DNA from: Sandarakinorhabdus cyanobacteriorum
Lineage (GTDB): Bacteria > Pseudomonadota > Alphaproteobacteria > Sphingomonadales > Sphingomonadaceae
NCBI RefSeq assembly: GCF_002251755.1
Contig: NZ_NOXT01000120.1
Coordinates: 1-32,500 of the forward strand
Direction: 5' to 3'
DNA: 32,500 bases
In this document: one piece after another, positions 1 to 6,480 of the stretch
Layout of the letters: the number at the start of each line of letters is the position of its first letter
How positions within the stretch are numbered: position 1 is the stretch's first letter
Notes under the pieces: model-generated
Seen by the model: only the letters and a program-made list of their open reading frames with translations
What the model was told of the DNA's origin: nothing
Databases searched by the model: none
Made by a program: the position numbers and the translations under genes

Positions 1-529
1 GCCAACCCGAAATCACCCGGCCGGTGAATAATCCGGGCTGATTGCCTGTGCCCTTCACCCAAGCTCTCCGCAACTCGGATCGCCGTGCTGGCTTGTTTCC
101 GCGAGTCCTGAAGGGCAGCATATTCAGGAAAGCACTGGAGTTAAGTGTTCCACCCGTGGCGTCGAGCACCGCGGAAATCACGCGACTTATGGCGTGTGTA
201 GTTTGAACTTGAAGCCATGCGTCGGACAGAGCTCTCAGGGTCGCGGCTTTGGACGAATGATCTTCGGCCGAGCGAAACGCCCTTATTAGGCTATACAGCC
301 GGGCATCGGTCGGATTCATGCGATAGTTGTCACCGCCGCCCCCGGGGTTGATTGCCATCAGCAACGTCCCGCCTGGCGTCCAGTCACGCCCGACCCATCC
401 CGGTGCTGCCGTATTTGCATCGGCAATTGCGCACTGCGGCATCAAACGATCGTCCTCAAACACGTCTCGGCGTTCGAGACTAACCGTCTGGTGGAAAGTT
501 GAAACGATATCTGGGTGAATGCTTTGCAT
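1..529 (-). CDS. Partial hypothetical protein, possibly uracil-DNA-glycosylase-like (C-terminus outside window)
   Basis: An uninterrupted reading frame of 176 codons begins at the ATG at 529-527 and runs off the left edge, so the C-terminus is missing. An AAGAGGG ribosome-binding site lies a few bases upstream of the ATG. Visible landmarks are a hydrophobic strand followed by a glycine-rich turn, LLMAINPGGGGDNY (about residues 57-69), and a later NMLPFRTRG (about 136-144). A strand ending in NPG followed by a distal N-x-x-P-F segment is reminiscent of the uracil-DNA glycosylase superfamily, but this is a weak resemblance and not an assignment. Base composition is unlike the rest of the window: about 50% GC in the 240 bases counted at 181-240 and 481-660, against well over 65% in neighbouring genes. 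This suggests horizontal acquisition. The frame itself is convincing; the function is unknown. Confidence 0.7.
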   Translation of the reverse strand, partial: MQSIHPDIVSTFHQTVSLERRDVFEDDRLMPQCAIADANTAAPGWVGRDWTPGGTLLMAINPGGGGDNYRMNPTDARLYSLIRAFRSAEDHSSKAATLRALSDAWLQVQTTHAISRVISAVLDATGGTLNSSAFLNMLPFRTRGNKPARRSELRRAWVKGTGNQPGLFTGRVISGW

Positions 530-666
530 GGTTCCCTCTTGATGATCTCGTCTCTCCGAGGCATCACGTCCAAATAGCCGCCGCATGATAATTTCGCGGA
601 CATCATAATAAGCTCATCCCTGCCTAAGTCACAGACCTGATTCGGGGCAGAGTCTTTCTTCCGATC

Positions 667-945
667 TTATTGAAGCAACTCATCCACCAGCGACGGCCGT
701 TTGGCGATAATGGCCAGCAGCGCCTGGGCTGGGCCAGTGGGGCGGCGGCGGCCTTGTTCCCAGTTGAGGAGGGTGCCCTTGGCAACGCCGATGAGCCTTG
801 CGAACTGGCTTTGCGACAGGCCGGTGCTGGCGCGGATGGCGGCGACGTCAACTTGTGTGATCGGCACCTGGCGCACCTGCGCGCCGGCGGTGTTGCCTGC
901 GGCGAAGGCGAGGGCTTCGCCGCAGGCCTTGGCGGATGCTGTCAT
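667..945 (-). CDS. XRE-family HTH protein, NadS/HigA-like orphan antitoxin
   Basis: The 92-residue protein carries a C-terminal Cro/C1-type helix-turn-helix at about residues 36-80. Its LSQSQFARLIGVAKGTLLNWEQGRRRPTG core is typical of NadS and HigA-type antitoxins, which bind their own promoter and neutralise a RelE/HigB-type toxin. The start is the ATG at 945-943; no strong ribosome-binding site is visible. Such genes normally lie just downstream of their toxin. Here the upstream side (946-1001) holds no toxin and abuts the inverted-repeat/GIY-YIG cassette, and the downstream side (530-666) holds nothing recognisable, so the antitoxin appears to be an orphan. It could act simply as a transcriptional repressor. 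The HTH assignment is firm; a toxin-antitoxin role is inferred from family resemblance. Confidence 0.8.
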   Translation of the reverse strand: MTASAKACGEALAFAAGNTAGAQVRQVPITQVDVAAIRASTGLSQSQFARLIGVAKGTLLNWEQGRRRPTGPAQALLAIIAKRPSLVDELLQ

Positions 946-1001
946 GGGCAGAATCGGTGGTCATTGCGATGTTGCGTAGCATACTCGCTGTCTGAAATCC
1001 C

Positions 1002-1032
1002 CGTCGCCCCGTGCTTGACACGGGGCTTGGCT
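1002..1032. repeat. Left arm of a perfect 31-bp inverted repeat, REP-like hairpin
   Basis: This 31-bp stretch is the exact reverse complement of 1375-1405. Its core is itself a palindrome: GCCCCGTG (1006-1013), loop CTTGA, CACGGGGC (1019-1026). The arm ends inside the stop codon of the GIY-YIG gene (TAG on the minus strand, 1033-1031), so the hairpin directly follows that gene and may terminate its transcript. No target-site duplication is evident outside the two arms. Confidence 0.85.
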
Positions 1033-1342
1033 ATTCTTGCTGCTCGCTGGGTGTGAACCACGTGTCCCACAAATCATCCCAACCGGGGTTGTCGGCCCCG
1101 ATCAGGGCAAATTTCCATTCGCGTCGCCATTTCTTCACCAGCTTTTCGCGGGCTATGGCGCGCTCGATCTCATCATGGCGCTCGGCATATACCAGCCGCA
1201 GCTTGGCAAAATCGACGACATGGATTGAGCCTGCGCCTGCGCTATGCTGCTGCACCCGCCGCAGCACATCGGCCGTCACGCCAACATACATGCCGCCGCG
1301 ATAGCGGTTTGCCATGATGTAGACCCAGCCGCCTCTTGCCAT
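1031..1342 (-). CDS. GIY-YIG nuclease family protein (UPF0213-like)
   Basis: The 103-residue protein is a single-domain GIY-YIG endonuclease. The signature is split as WVYIMANR (residues 6-13) and MYVGVTADVLRRVQQH (17-32), with the conserved arginine of the catalytic helix. A later KLRLVYAERHDEIERAIAREKLVKKWRREWK segment (about 46-76) carries the family glutamate. The chosen start is the ATG at 1342-1340, which gives the usual family N-terminus. An in-frame GTG at 1396 would add 18 residues encoded partly by the right inverted repeat and looks artificial. The gene sits between two arms of a perfect inverted repeat and its stop codon overlaps the left arm. Family members are often annotated as excinuclease-subunit-like, but their biological substrate is generally unknown. 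Catalysis is inferred from the motifs. Confidence 0.9.
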   Translation of the reverse strand: MARGGWVYIMANRYRGGMYVGVTADVLRRVQQHSAGAGSIHVVDFAKLRLVYAERHDEIERAIAREKLVKKWRREWKFALIGADNPGWDDLWDTWFTPSEQQE

Positions 1343-1374
1343 CGCTCGCCTATTTTTTCGACGCAGCGAAGGAA

Positions 1375-1405
1375 AGCCAAGCCCCGTGTCAAGCACGGGG
1401 CGACG
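1375..1405. repeat. Right arm of a perfect 31-bp inverted repeat, REP-like hairpin
   Basis: Exact reverse complement of 1002-1032, placed 33 bases upstream of the GIY-YIG start codon. The core folds as GCCCCGTG (1381-1388), loop TCAAG, CACGGGGC (1394-1401). With the left arm it encloses a cassette of about 404 bp whose only gene is the nuclease. From here to the end of cobB (1406-1510) no gene is visible; two short palindromes, GGGTCTGTGACCC and GAGGGCCTCC (on the minus strand), may contribute to transcript termination after cobB. Confidence 0.85.
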
Positions 1406-1510
1406 ATGTGGGGCGTATCGCTATTTCACCCCAAATTCGGCCGACGAGCACCGCCCGAAAACAAACGGGTGCAGGGTCTGTGACCCTTCCCGCCGGAGGC
1501 CCTCTTTTCT

Positions 1511-2218
1511 TCAACCCGCAGCCAAAACCTCCTCAACCCACGCCGGCACCAGTTGCGTGGCCGGGCCGTGGCGGGCTTCGTCGAACAGGGGGGTGCCGGC
1601 CGATGGCTCGAGGTTGAGTTCCAGCGTGTGGGCGCCGGCGGCCTTGGCCTGTGCCACGAAGCCGGCGGCGGGGTAGACGGCGCCGGAGGTGCCGATGGAG
1701 ACGAACAGGTCTGCGGCGGCCAGGGCGGTTTCGATGCGATCCATGTGGTAGGGCATTTCGCCGAACCAGACGATATCGGGGCGGAGGCCGCCGGGCTGGC
1801 GGCAGGCCGGGCAGGGCGGGTTGTCCAACAATGGCCTGCGCCACGGATTGGCGGCGCCGCAGCGGGTGCAGAGCGCGCTGTTCAGTTCGCCGTGCATGTG
1901 GACGAGGTGGTTGTGGCCGGCGCGGTCGTGCAGATCATCGACATTCTGGGTGACGAGGAGGAAGTCGAAGCCATTCCCCTTTGGCCATGCCGCCTCTAGC
2001 CGCGCCAGCGCGTGGTGGGCGGCGTTGGGCACGACCTGGCCCAGGTGGGCGCGGCGCTGATCGTAGAATTGCTGGACGAGGGTGGGGTTGCGCCGAAAGG
2101 CTTGCGGGGTGGCGACATCTTCGACGCGGTGGCCTTCCCACAGGCCATCGGCGGCGCGGAAGGTGGGCACGCCGCTTTCGGCCGAGATGCCGGCGCCGGT
2201 GAGGATGACGATGTTCAT
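1511..2218 (-). CDS. cobB: NAD-dependent protein deacylase, sirtuin class III (CobB)
   Basis: A 235-residue SIR2-family enzyme that removes acyl groups from protein lysines using NAD+. Visible motifs are the NAD-binding GAGISAESGVPTFR (residues 8-21), TQNVDDLHDRAG (90-101) with the conserved N and D, the catalytic histidine in HGEL (H109), and a zinc site C117/C120 and C136/C139. The FYDQRR motif (51-56) supplies the Tyr and Arg that in SIRT5-like sirtuins bind negatively charged acyl groups, suggesting desuccinylase or demalonylase activity as well as deacetylation. The start is the ATG at 2218-2216, giving the canonical MNIVILTGAG N-terminus. That ATG overlaps the stop codon of the upstream GNAT gene (ATGA), implying translational coupling. 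In-frame codons upstream of this ATG belong to the overlapping acetyltransferase region. Confidence 0.95.
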   Translation of the reverse strand: MNIVILTGAGISAESGVPTFRAADGLWEGHRVEDVATPQAFRRNPTLVQQFYDQRRAHLGQVVPNAAHHALARLEAAWPKGNGFDFLLVTQNVDDLHDRAGHNHLVHMHGELNSALCTRCGAANPWRRPLLDNPPCPACRQPGGLRPDIVWFGEMPYHMDRIETALAAADLFVSIGTSGAVYPAAGFVAQAKAAGAHTLELNLEPSAGTPLFDEARHGPATQLVPAWVEEVLAAG

Positions 2219-2736
2219 GGGGTGAGCGCCTTTGGGTCGGGCCACCAGATGCGCTGATAGGCCTGGGTGCTGCCATCGGGCGCGGCCTCTTTTTCGGCCA
2301 GGGATTCGAGCCCGCCCAGACGGCGGTAGAAGCCGCGCGCCGCCACGTTGGCGGCATAGACGTGGAGATCAAGGCCCAGCCCCGGCGCTTCGGCCAGCGC
2401 GATTCCGGCTGCGGCGGCGAGCAGCTGGCGGCCGAGGCCCTGGCCCTTCAGGCCGGGGCGGACGTGGAGATTGTCGACATGGCTGCCCCAGTGCGGGTCG
2501 GCCGCGAGGAACAGGCAGACAAAGCCGGCGATGCCATCGGCATCTTCGGCCAGCAGCACCCGCATGGCGGGATCGAGCGCGGCGAAGCGGGCGCTCCACA
2601 CGCGCAGGCGGTCGGCCGGCAGATCGTTCGCAAGCCAATCGGCGCTCAGGATATGGGCATAGGCGACGCGCCAGCTGGCGGTGTGGAGGGCGGCGATGGC
2701 CGGGGCATCGGCGGCGGTGGCGGGGCGCAAGTGCAT
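2215..2736 (-). CDS. GNAT family N-acyltransferase
   Basis: A 173-residue GCN5-related acetyltransferase. The N-terminal MHLRPATAADAPAIAALH is the typical beta1-alpha1 start. The acetyl-CoA pyrophosphate-binding motif A appears as LHVRPGLKGQGLGRQLL (about residues 93-109; Q-x-x-G-x-G/A pattern KGQGLG), followed by an LHVYAANVAARGFYRRLGG motif B (about 126-144). The start is the ATG at 2736-2734; its ribosome-binding site is weak. The gene ends in a 4-bp ATGA overlap with cobB, so an acyl writer and an acyl eraser are co-translated. The substrate (protein lysine, amino sugar or small amine) cannot be read from sequence. The first codon lies only 56 bases from the start of the divergent LuxR-type gene, so the two promoters must share that short interval. 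Confidence 0.9.
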   Translation of the reverse strand: MHLRPATAADAPAIAALHTASWRVAYAHILSADWLANDLPADRLRVWSARFAALDPAMRVLLAEDADGIAGFVCLFLAADPHWGSHVDNLHVRPGLKGQGLGRQLLAAAAGIALAEAPGLGLDLHVYAANVAARGFYRRLGGLESLAEKEAAPDGSTQAYQRIWWPDPKALTP

Positions 2737-2792
2737 GGGGTGAGCATAGGGGCGGCTGGCCAAGCGCGGCAAGCTGTGGCTGAGTGCCGGCC

Positions 2793-3211
2793 ATGCGGGG
2801 GCGGCGGATACAATGGCGGTTCGGGTGGCCGATGCTGGGCTGGGGTGCGGCGCTGGCGGCGGGTGCGCTGTTGCTCGCCTGGGCGGATTATCAGCGGCTG
2901 GCGCGCACCCGCACGGCCGATATCGCGCTGGTGCTGGTGGCCGGGCTGTTTCTGGCGCTGGGGCTGTGGCTGGGCCTGTCCAGCCGCCGCCCGGCAACCC
3001 GGCGGCGGTGGCCAGCCTGGGCCTTACCCCGCGTGAGGTGGAGGTTCTGCAGCTGCTCGCCGCCGGCCAGGCCAACAAGGAGATGGCGCGCACGATGGGC
3101 GTCTCCCCCAACACGGTGAAGACGCATCTGGCCCGCCTGTTCGAGAAGCTGGGCGCCAGCAGCCGCACGGAGGCCATCGCCCGCGCCCGCGTGCTGGGCA
3201 TTTTGGGGTGA
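2793..3211 (+). pseudogene. LuxR-type HTH regulator with two membrane segments, broken by a one-base frameshift
   Basis: The N-terminal half reads from the ATG at 2793 (or GTG at 2784) through two transmembrane helices (AALAAGALLLAWA and ALVLVAGLFLALGLWLGL) up to SSRRP at about 2993. The C-terminal half is in the -1 frame: GNPAAVASLGLTPREVEVL and then a complete LuxR/GerE helix-turn-helix (NKEMARTMGVSPNTVKTHL, ARLFEKLGASSRTEAIARAR), stopping at TGA 3209-3211. Each half alone is incomplete; joined, they match the usual architecture of a small membrane-anchored response-regulator-like protein of about 140 residues. Adding one C to the CCC run at 2990-2992 restores SRRPGNPAAV. The lesion may be a real mutation, a sequencing error in a GC-rich run, or, less likely, a programmed -1 shift. 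It precedes a DUF4199 gene that it probably regulates. Confidence 0.85.
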
Positions 3212-3228
3212 TTTGGCCAAAATCACCC
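3206..3228. promoter_or_regulatory. Inverted repeat between the LuxR-type gene and the DUF4199 gene
   Basis: GGGTGATTT (3206-3214), a five-base spacer GGCCA, and AAATCACCC (3220-3228) form a perfect 9-bp inverted repeat with TTTGGCCAAA at its centre. It overlaps the LuxR-type stop codon and lies about 70 bases upstream of the DUF4199 start. It could be an operator for that regulator or a weak stem-loop that attenuates read-through. The lack of a U-run argues against a classical terminator. The role is inference. Confidence 0.4.
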
Positions 3229-3296
3229 ATATGGGCGACTGACATGGCGGCTGCGGCCATGCTGAACCGATGGCTCCACATTGATCGGAGACTCAC

Positions 3297-3818
3297 ATGA
3301 TCGCCATCCTCATCCGCTATGGCCTCGCCAGCGGCCTCATCATCGGCAGCATCTTGTTCGGCACCACGGTTGCCTTTCACGAGGCGATTCCCAGCCCGGC
3401 CGTGGGCATGGCCATCGGCTATTCGGGCATGCTGCTGGCGTTCAGCATGATCGTATTGGCCATAAGGCAGCACCGCGATGTGACATTGGGCGGGGTGATC
3501 GGCTTCTGGCCGGCGCTGGGCCTGGGGCTGGGCATCACGCTGATCGCCACGCTCTTCTATGTGCTGGCGTGGGAAGCGGCGCTCAGCGTCACCGGCATGG
3601 ATTTCGGTGCCGAATATGCGGGGGCGATGGTGGCCGATGCAGTGCAGGGCGGCGATGCCGCCACCATCGCCCGGGTGAAGGCCGAGGCCGCGCAGTTTGC
3701 CGCCGATTATGCCCGGCCCCTCTGGCGCATGGGCGTGACGGCCACCGAAATCCTGCCCGTGGGCCTGCTCGTCTCGCTGGTCGCGGCGGGCTGGCTCAGC
3801 CGGCGGCGCGCCCGTTAA
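3297..3818 (+). CDS. DUF4199 domain-containing membrane protein
   Basis: A 173-residue integral membrane protein with four probable transmembrane helices: about residues 5-28 (RYGLASGLIIGSILFGTTVAF), 34-57, 69-93 (FWPALGLGLGITLIATLFYVL) and 147-166 near the C-terminus. The soluble stretch between helices 3 and 4 contains the VKAEAAQFAADYARPLWR segment characteristic of DUF4199 proteins. The start ATG has a good GGAGA ribosome-binding site ending five bases upstream. In many proteobacteria DUF4199 genes travel with a small LuxR-type regulator, as here, but the biochemical function is not known. With the regulator broken, its expression may depend on another promoter in the 85-base gap upstream. 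Confidence 0.85.
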   Translation: MIAILIRYGLASGLIIGSILFGTTVAFHEAIPSPAVGMAIGYSGMLLAFSMIVLAIRQHRDVTLGGVIGFWPALGLGLGITLIATLFYVLAWEAALSVTGMDFGAEYAGAMVADAVQGGDAATIARVKAEAAQFAADYARPLWRMGVTATEILPVGLLVSLVAAGWLSRRRAR

Positions 3819-3858
3819 CCAATTGCAATGCCGCCCGCCATCGCCCACAACAGCGGGC

Positions 3859-4662
3859 ATGACGAACAAGCCAATCCGTATCGGGGTGCTGGGCGCCGGC
3901 GGGCGCATGGGCCAGGCCATCATCGCCCAGATGGGGGACTGGCCCGGCCTGGCGCTGGCTGGCGCGGTTGAGCGGGCCGGCCATGCCAGCTGCGGCCGCC
4001 CGGCCGGGCCGGGGCATCCGGAAACCCTCACCGTCTGCTCCAACATCGGGGCGATTGCCCACAAATGCGATGTGCTGATCGATTTTTCCGCGCCGGCCGC
4101 GCTGGCCACCAGCCTGGAGGCGGCGGAAGAGGCGCGCTGCGCGCTGGTGATCGGAACCACCGGGCTGGAGCCGGCGCACCACGCCCAGATCGACGCCGCC
4201 GCACAGCGCATCGCCGTGCTGCAGGCCGCCAACACCAGCCTGGGCGTCACCCTGCTCGCCCGGCTGGTGGAGCAGGCGGCCCGCGCGCTCGGCCCCGATT
4301 GGGACATAGAGATCGCCGAACTGCACCACCGCATGAAGGTGGACGCGCCATCGGGCACGGCGCTGGCGCTGGGCCAGGCGGCGGCGCGCGGGCGCGGCAT
4401 TGACCTGGCTGCCAACATGGCCAGCGGCCGCGATGGCATCATCGGCGCGCGGGCCACGGGCGAAATCGGCTTTGCGTCCCTGCGCGGTGGCAGCGCGGCC
4501 GGCGATCACATGGTGCTGCTGGCCAGCGAGGGCGAGCGCATCGAACTGTGGCACCGCGCCGAAAACCGCAGCATCTTCGCCCGCGGCGCCTTGAAGGCGG
4601 CGCAGTGGCTGGCTGGCAAGCCCGCCGGCCGCTACGCCATGGGGGATGTGCTGGGGCTTTAA
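3859..4662 (+). CDS. dapB: 4-hydroxy-tetrahydrodipicolinate reductase
   Basis: DapB reduces 4-hydroxy-tetrahydrodipicolinate with NAD(P)H in the diaminopimelate branch, supplying lysine and the peptidoglycan cross-linking residue. The 267-residue protein has the Rossmann motif GAGGRMG (residues 12-18), the GTTG loop (about 103-106), and the active-site signature LHHRMKVDAPSGTA (155-168) with the catalytic histidine pair H156/H157, K160 and the substrate-binding SGT. Length is normal for the family. The ATG at 3859 gives the standard N-terminus MTNKPIRIGVLGAGG; the Shine-Dalgarno is weak. The gene starts 40 bases after the DUF4199 stop and ends in a convergent intergenic repeat shared with ald. 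Confidence 0.96.
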   Translation: MTNKPIRIGVLGAGGRMGQAIIAQMGDWPGLALAGAVERAGHASCGRPAGPGHPETLTVCSNIGAIAHKCDVLIDFSAPAALATSLEAAEEARCALVIGTTGLEPAHHAQIDAAAQRIAVLQAANTSLGVTLLARLVEQAARALGPDWDIEIAELHHRMKVDAPSGTALALGQAAARGRGIDLAANMASGRDGIIGARATGEIGFASLRGGSAAGDHMVLLASEGERIELWHRAENRSIFARGALKAAQWLAGKPAGRYAMGDVLGL

Positions 4663-4666
4663 CCCA

Positions 4667-4779
4667 GATCCTCCCCCTTCTGGGGGAGGTGGCACGCGAA
4701 GCGTGACGGAGGGGGCCGCCAAGCGCGGTCCTTGCCGGCCCCCTCCGCCCTGCGGGCACCTCCCCCAGCGGGGGCGGAT
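4667..4779. repeat. Dispersed palindromic intergenic repeat, copy A
   Basis: This ~113-bp element fills the gap between the convergent dapB and ald stop codons. It begins GATCCTCCCCC and folds back on itself: a GGGGGAGG...GGAGGGGGCC left half pairs with a GGCCCCCTCC...CACCTCCCCC right half. It is in the same orientation as copy B at 6481-6590. Over 44 bases of the right half (GCGCGGTC...CACCTCCCCC) I count a single difference between the copies. The left half is less conserved. It looks like a non-coding mobile or REP-type element that can also act as a bidirectional terminator. Confidence 0.85.
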
Positions 4780-4780
4780 G

Positions 4781-5893
4781 TTACAGCACCTGCTCCACCG
4801 CCACGTGGGCATAGCCCAGATCGCGCGCCACGGCGGCGTGGGTCACCTGGCCATCATGCACATTCAGCCCGGCGGCGAGGTGGGGATTGGCCTTCAGCGC
4901 CGCCTGCCAGCCCAGATCGGCAATGCGCAGCGCGTGCGGCAGGGTGACATTGTTCAGCGCATAGGTGCTGGTGCGCGCCACCGCGCCCGGCATGTTGGCA
5001 ACGCAATAATGCACGATGCCATCCACCACATAGGTGGGCTGGGCATGGGTGGTGGCGTGGCTGGTTTCAAAACAGCCGCCCTGATCGATGGCGACATCCA
5101 CCAGCACGGCGCCGGGCTTCATCGTCGCCAGCATGGCGCGCGTCACCAGCTTGGGCGCGGCGGCGCCGGGGATCAGCACGGCACCAATCACCAGATCGGC
5201 CGCCGCCACCTGTTCGGCAAGGCTCGCCCGGCCGGAATAGAGCGTGCGCGCCCGGCCTTCGAAATGATTGTCCAGCCGTTCCAGCACCGCCGGATCGCGA
5301 TCGAGGATGGTGACATCGGCCCCCAGGCCCACCGCCATCTGCGCCGCGTTGAAGCCCACCACGCCGCCACCGATCACCACCACCTTGGCCGGCAGCACGC
5401 CGGGCACCCCGCCCAGCAGCACGCCACGCCCGCCATGGGCCTTTTCCAGCGCGGTGGCGCCAGCCTGGATCGCCATGCGGCCCGCCACCTGGCTCATCGG
5501 CTTCAACAGCGGCAGGCTGCCATCGGCACCGGTCACGGTTTCATAGGCAATGGCGGTGACGCCGGACTTGACCAGATCGGCCGTCTGCTCCGGATCGGGC
5601 GCGAGGTGGAGATAGGTATAAAGGATCTGCCCGCGGCGCAGCATGGCGCGCTCGGCAGCCTGCGGTTCCTTCACCTTCACCACCATGTCGCATTCGGCAA
5701 AGATGGTGGCGGCATCGGGCACGATCACCGCGCCGGCGGCCCCATAATCGGCATCCCCGGCGCCAATCCCGGCCCCGGCCCCGGCCTCCACCCACACATC
5801 ATGGCCATGGGCGACCAGTTCGCGCGCGCTTTCGGGCGTCAGCCCCACGCGATATTCGTGATTCTTGATTTCCCGCACCGTGCCGACACGCAT
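4781..5893 (-). CDS. ald: Alanine dehydrogenase
   Basis: Catalyses reversible NAD+-dependent oxidative deamination of L-alanine to pyruvate and ammonia. The 370-residue length is typical. Conserved active-site residues fall at the family positions: R15 in NHEYR, K75 in VKVKEPQ and H96 in YLH. The NAD-binding Rossmann motif is [12 protein letters not shown] (about residues 170-181), and the conserved [14 protein letters not shown] segment that contains the catalytic aspartate is present. The chosen start is the ATG at 5893-5891, which has an AGGAG seven bases upstream and gives [15 protein letters not shown]. An ATG two codons upstream (5899) lies too close to that Shine-Dalgarno. The gene is divergent from an Lrp/AsnC regulator across 131 bases, the usual arrangement for a locally controlled ald. 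Confidence 0.97.
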   Translation of the reverse strand: MRVGTVREIKNHEYRVGLTPESARELVAHGHDVWVEAGAGAGIGAGDADYGAAGAVIVPDAATIFAECDMVVKVKEPQAAERAMLRRGQILYTYLHLAPDPEQTADLVKSGVTAIAYETVTGADGSLPLLKPMSQVAGRMAIQAGATALEKAHGGRGVLLGGVPGVLPAKVVVIGGGVVGFNAAQMAVGLGADVTILDRDPAVLERLDNHFEGRARTLYSGRASLAEQVAAADLVIGAVLIPGAAAPKLVTRAMLATMKPGAVLVDVAIDQGGCFETSHATTHAQPTYVVDGIVHYCVANMPGAVARTSTYALNNVTLPHALRIADLGWQAALKANPHLAAGLNVHDGQVTHAAVARDLGYAHVAVEQVL

Positions 5894-5970
5894 GATCATT
5901 CTCCTGCCCAGGATAGGGAAAGTATGCGCCGCTTTGGCCGGGAAGTGCTGCCAGACTTTGGGCCTTTTCC

Positions 5971-5987
5971 GCATTTTGCCGCAATGC
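5971..5987. promoter_or_regulatory. Candidate Lrp-family operator in the ald-lrp intergenic region
   Basis: GCATT (5971-5975) and AATGC (5983-5987) form an inverted repeat around TTGCCGC, 38 bases upstream of the lrp start. Lrp/AsnC proteins bind imperfect palindromes of about 15 bp, so this is a plausible site for autoregulation and for alanine-responsive control of ald. No other convincing palindrome was noticed in the 131-base gap. Inference only. Confidence 0.3.
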
Positions 5988-6024
5988 TATCCCCGTATAG
6001 GCTCAACTGGCAGGATATTTTCCC

Positions 6025-6477
6025 ATGGACCGGCATGATCAACTCCTCCTGCGCGCGCTGCAGCGCGACTCGACCGCCAGCCTGGCTGATCTCGCCGGCC
6101 AGCTCGGCCTGTCCACCTCGGCCTGCCACCGCCGCATCAAGCAGCTGGAGGCCGACGGGCTGATCAGCGGTTATCGCGCCCAGCTTGATCCGCAGGCGCT
6201 GGGCCTCAAGTTGCACGCCTTCGTGGAAATCACCCTCACCAGCCAGAGCCACGAGGCGATGGACCGGTTCGAGGCGGCGGTGGCCGGCTTTGACGACATC
6301 TTGGAATGCCATCTGATGTCGGGCAGCGCCGATTATCTGCTGCGCGTCGCCGCCCGCGATCTCGACCAGTTCGACAGCATCCACCGCAACTGCCTGGCCC
6401 GCCTGCCCGGCGTGTCGTCCATGCGCTCCGGCTTTGCCATCCGCAGCATCAAGCCCTGGTCAGGCTATCCGGTGTGA
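6025..6477 (+). CDS. Lrp/AsnC family transcriptional regulator, likely controls ald
   Basis: The 150-residue protein has an N-terminal AsnC-type winged HTH (about residues 2-58), with recognition region LADLAGQLGLSTSACHRRIKQLEADGLI. This is followed by a C-terminal RAM/Lrp ligand-binding alpha-beta domain (about 65-142), with the conserved ILECHLMSGSADYLLRVAARD segment. Such proteins form octamers and sense amino acids. Its divergent placement next to ald matches AldR/Lrp-type activators that respond to alanine, so it is probably the local activator. The ATG at 6025 is the first in-frame methionine that gives the normal N-terminus; the ribosome-binding site is poor (CAGGATATTTTCCC precedes it). 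It ends four bases before repeat copy B. Confidence 0.9.
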   Translation: MDRHDQLLLRALQRDSTASLADLAGQLGLSTSACHRRIKQLEADGLISGYRAQLDPQALGLKLHAFVEITLTSQSHEAMDRFEAAVAGFDDILECHLMSGSADYLLRVAARDLDQFDSIHRNCLARLPGVSSMRSGFAIRSIKPWSGYPV

Positions 6478-6480
6478 CAA

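Noticed and set aside
530-666. Small gene or toxin remnant between the left-edge gene and the XRE gene
   Set aside because: No frame with a start, ribosome-binding site and recognisable toxin features was found on either strand.
1343-1396. N-terminal extension of the GIY-YIG protein from a GTG within the right inverted repeat
   Set aside because: The added residues are encoded by the repeat and do not match the family N-terminus; the internal ATG at 1342 gives the normal start.
4646-6163. Open frame of about 500 codons overlapping ald, repeat copy A and the start of lrp on the plus strand
   Set aside because: Low-complexity His/Gly/Arg-rich translation across a repeat and an antisense gene; ald on the minus strand has all family residues.
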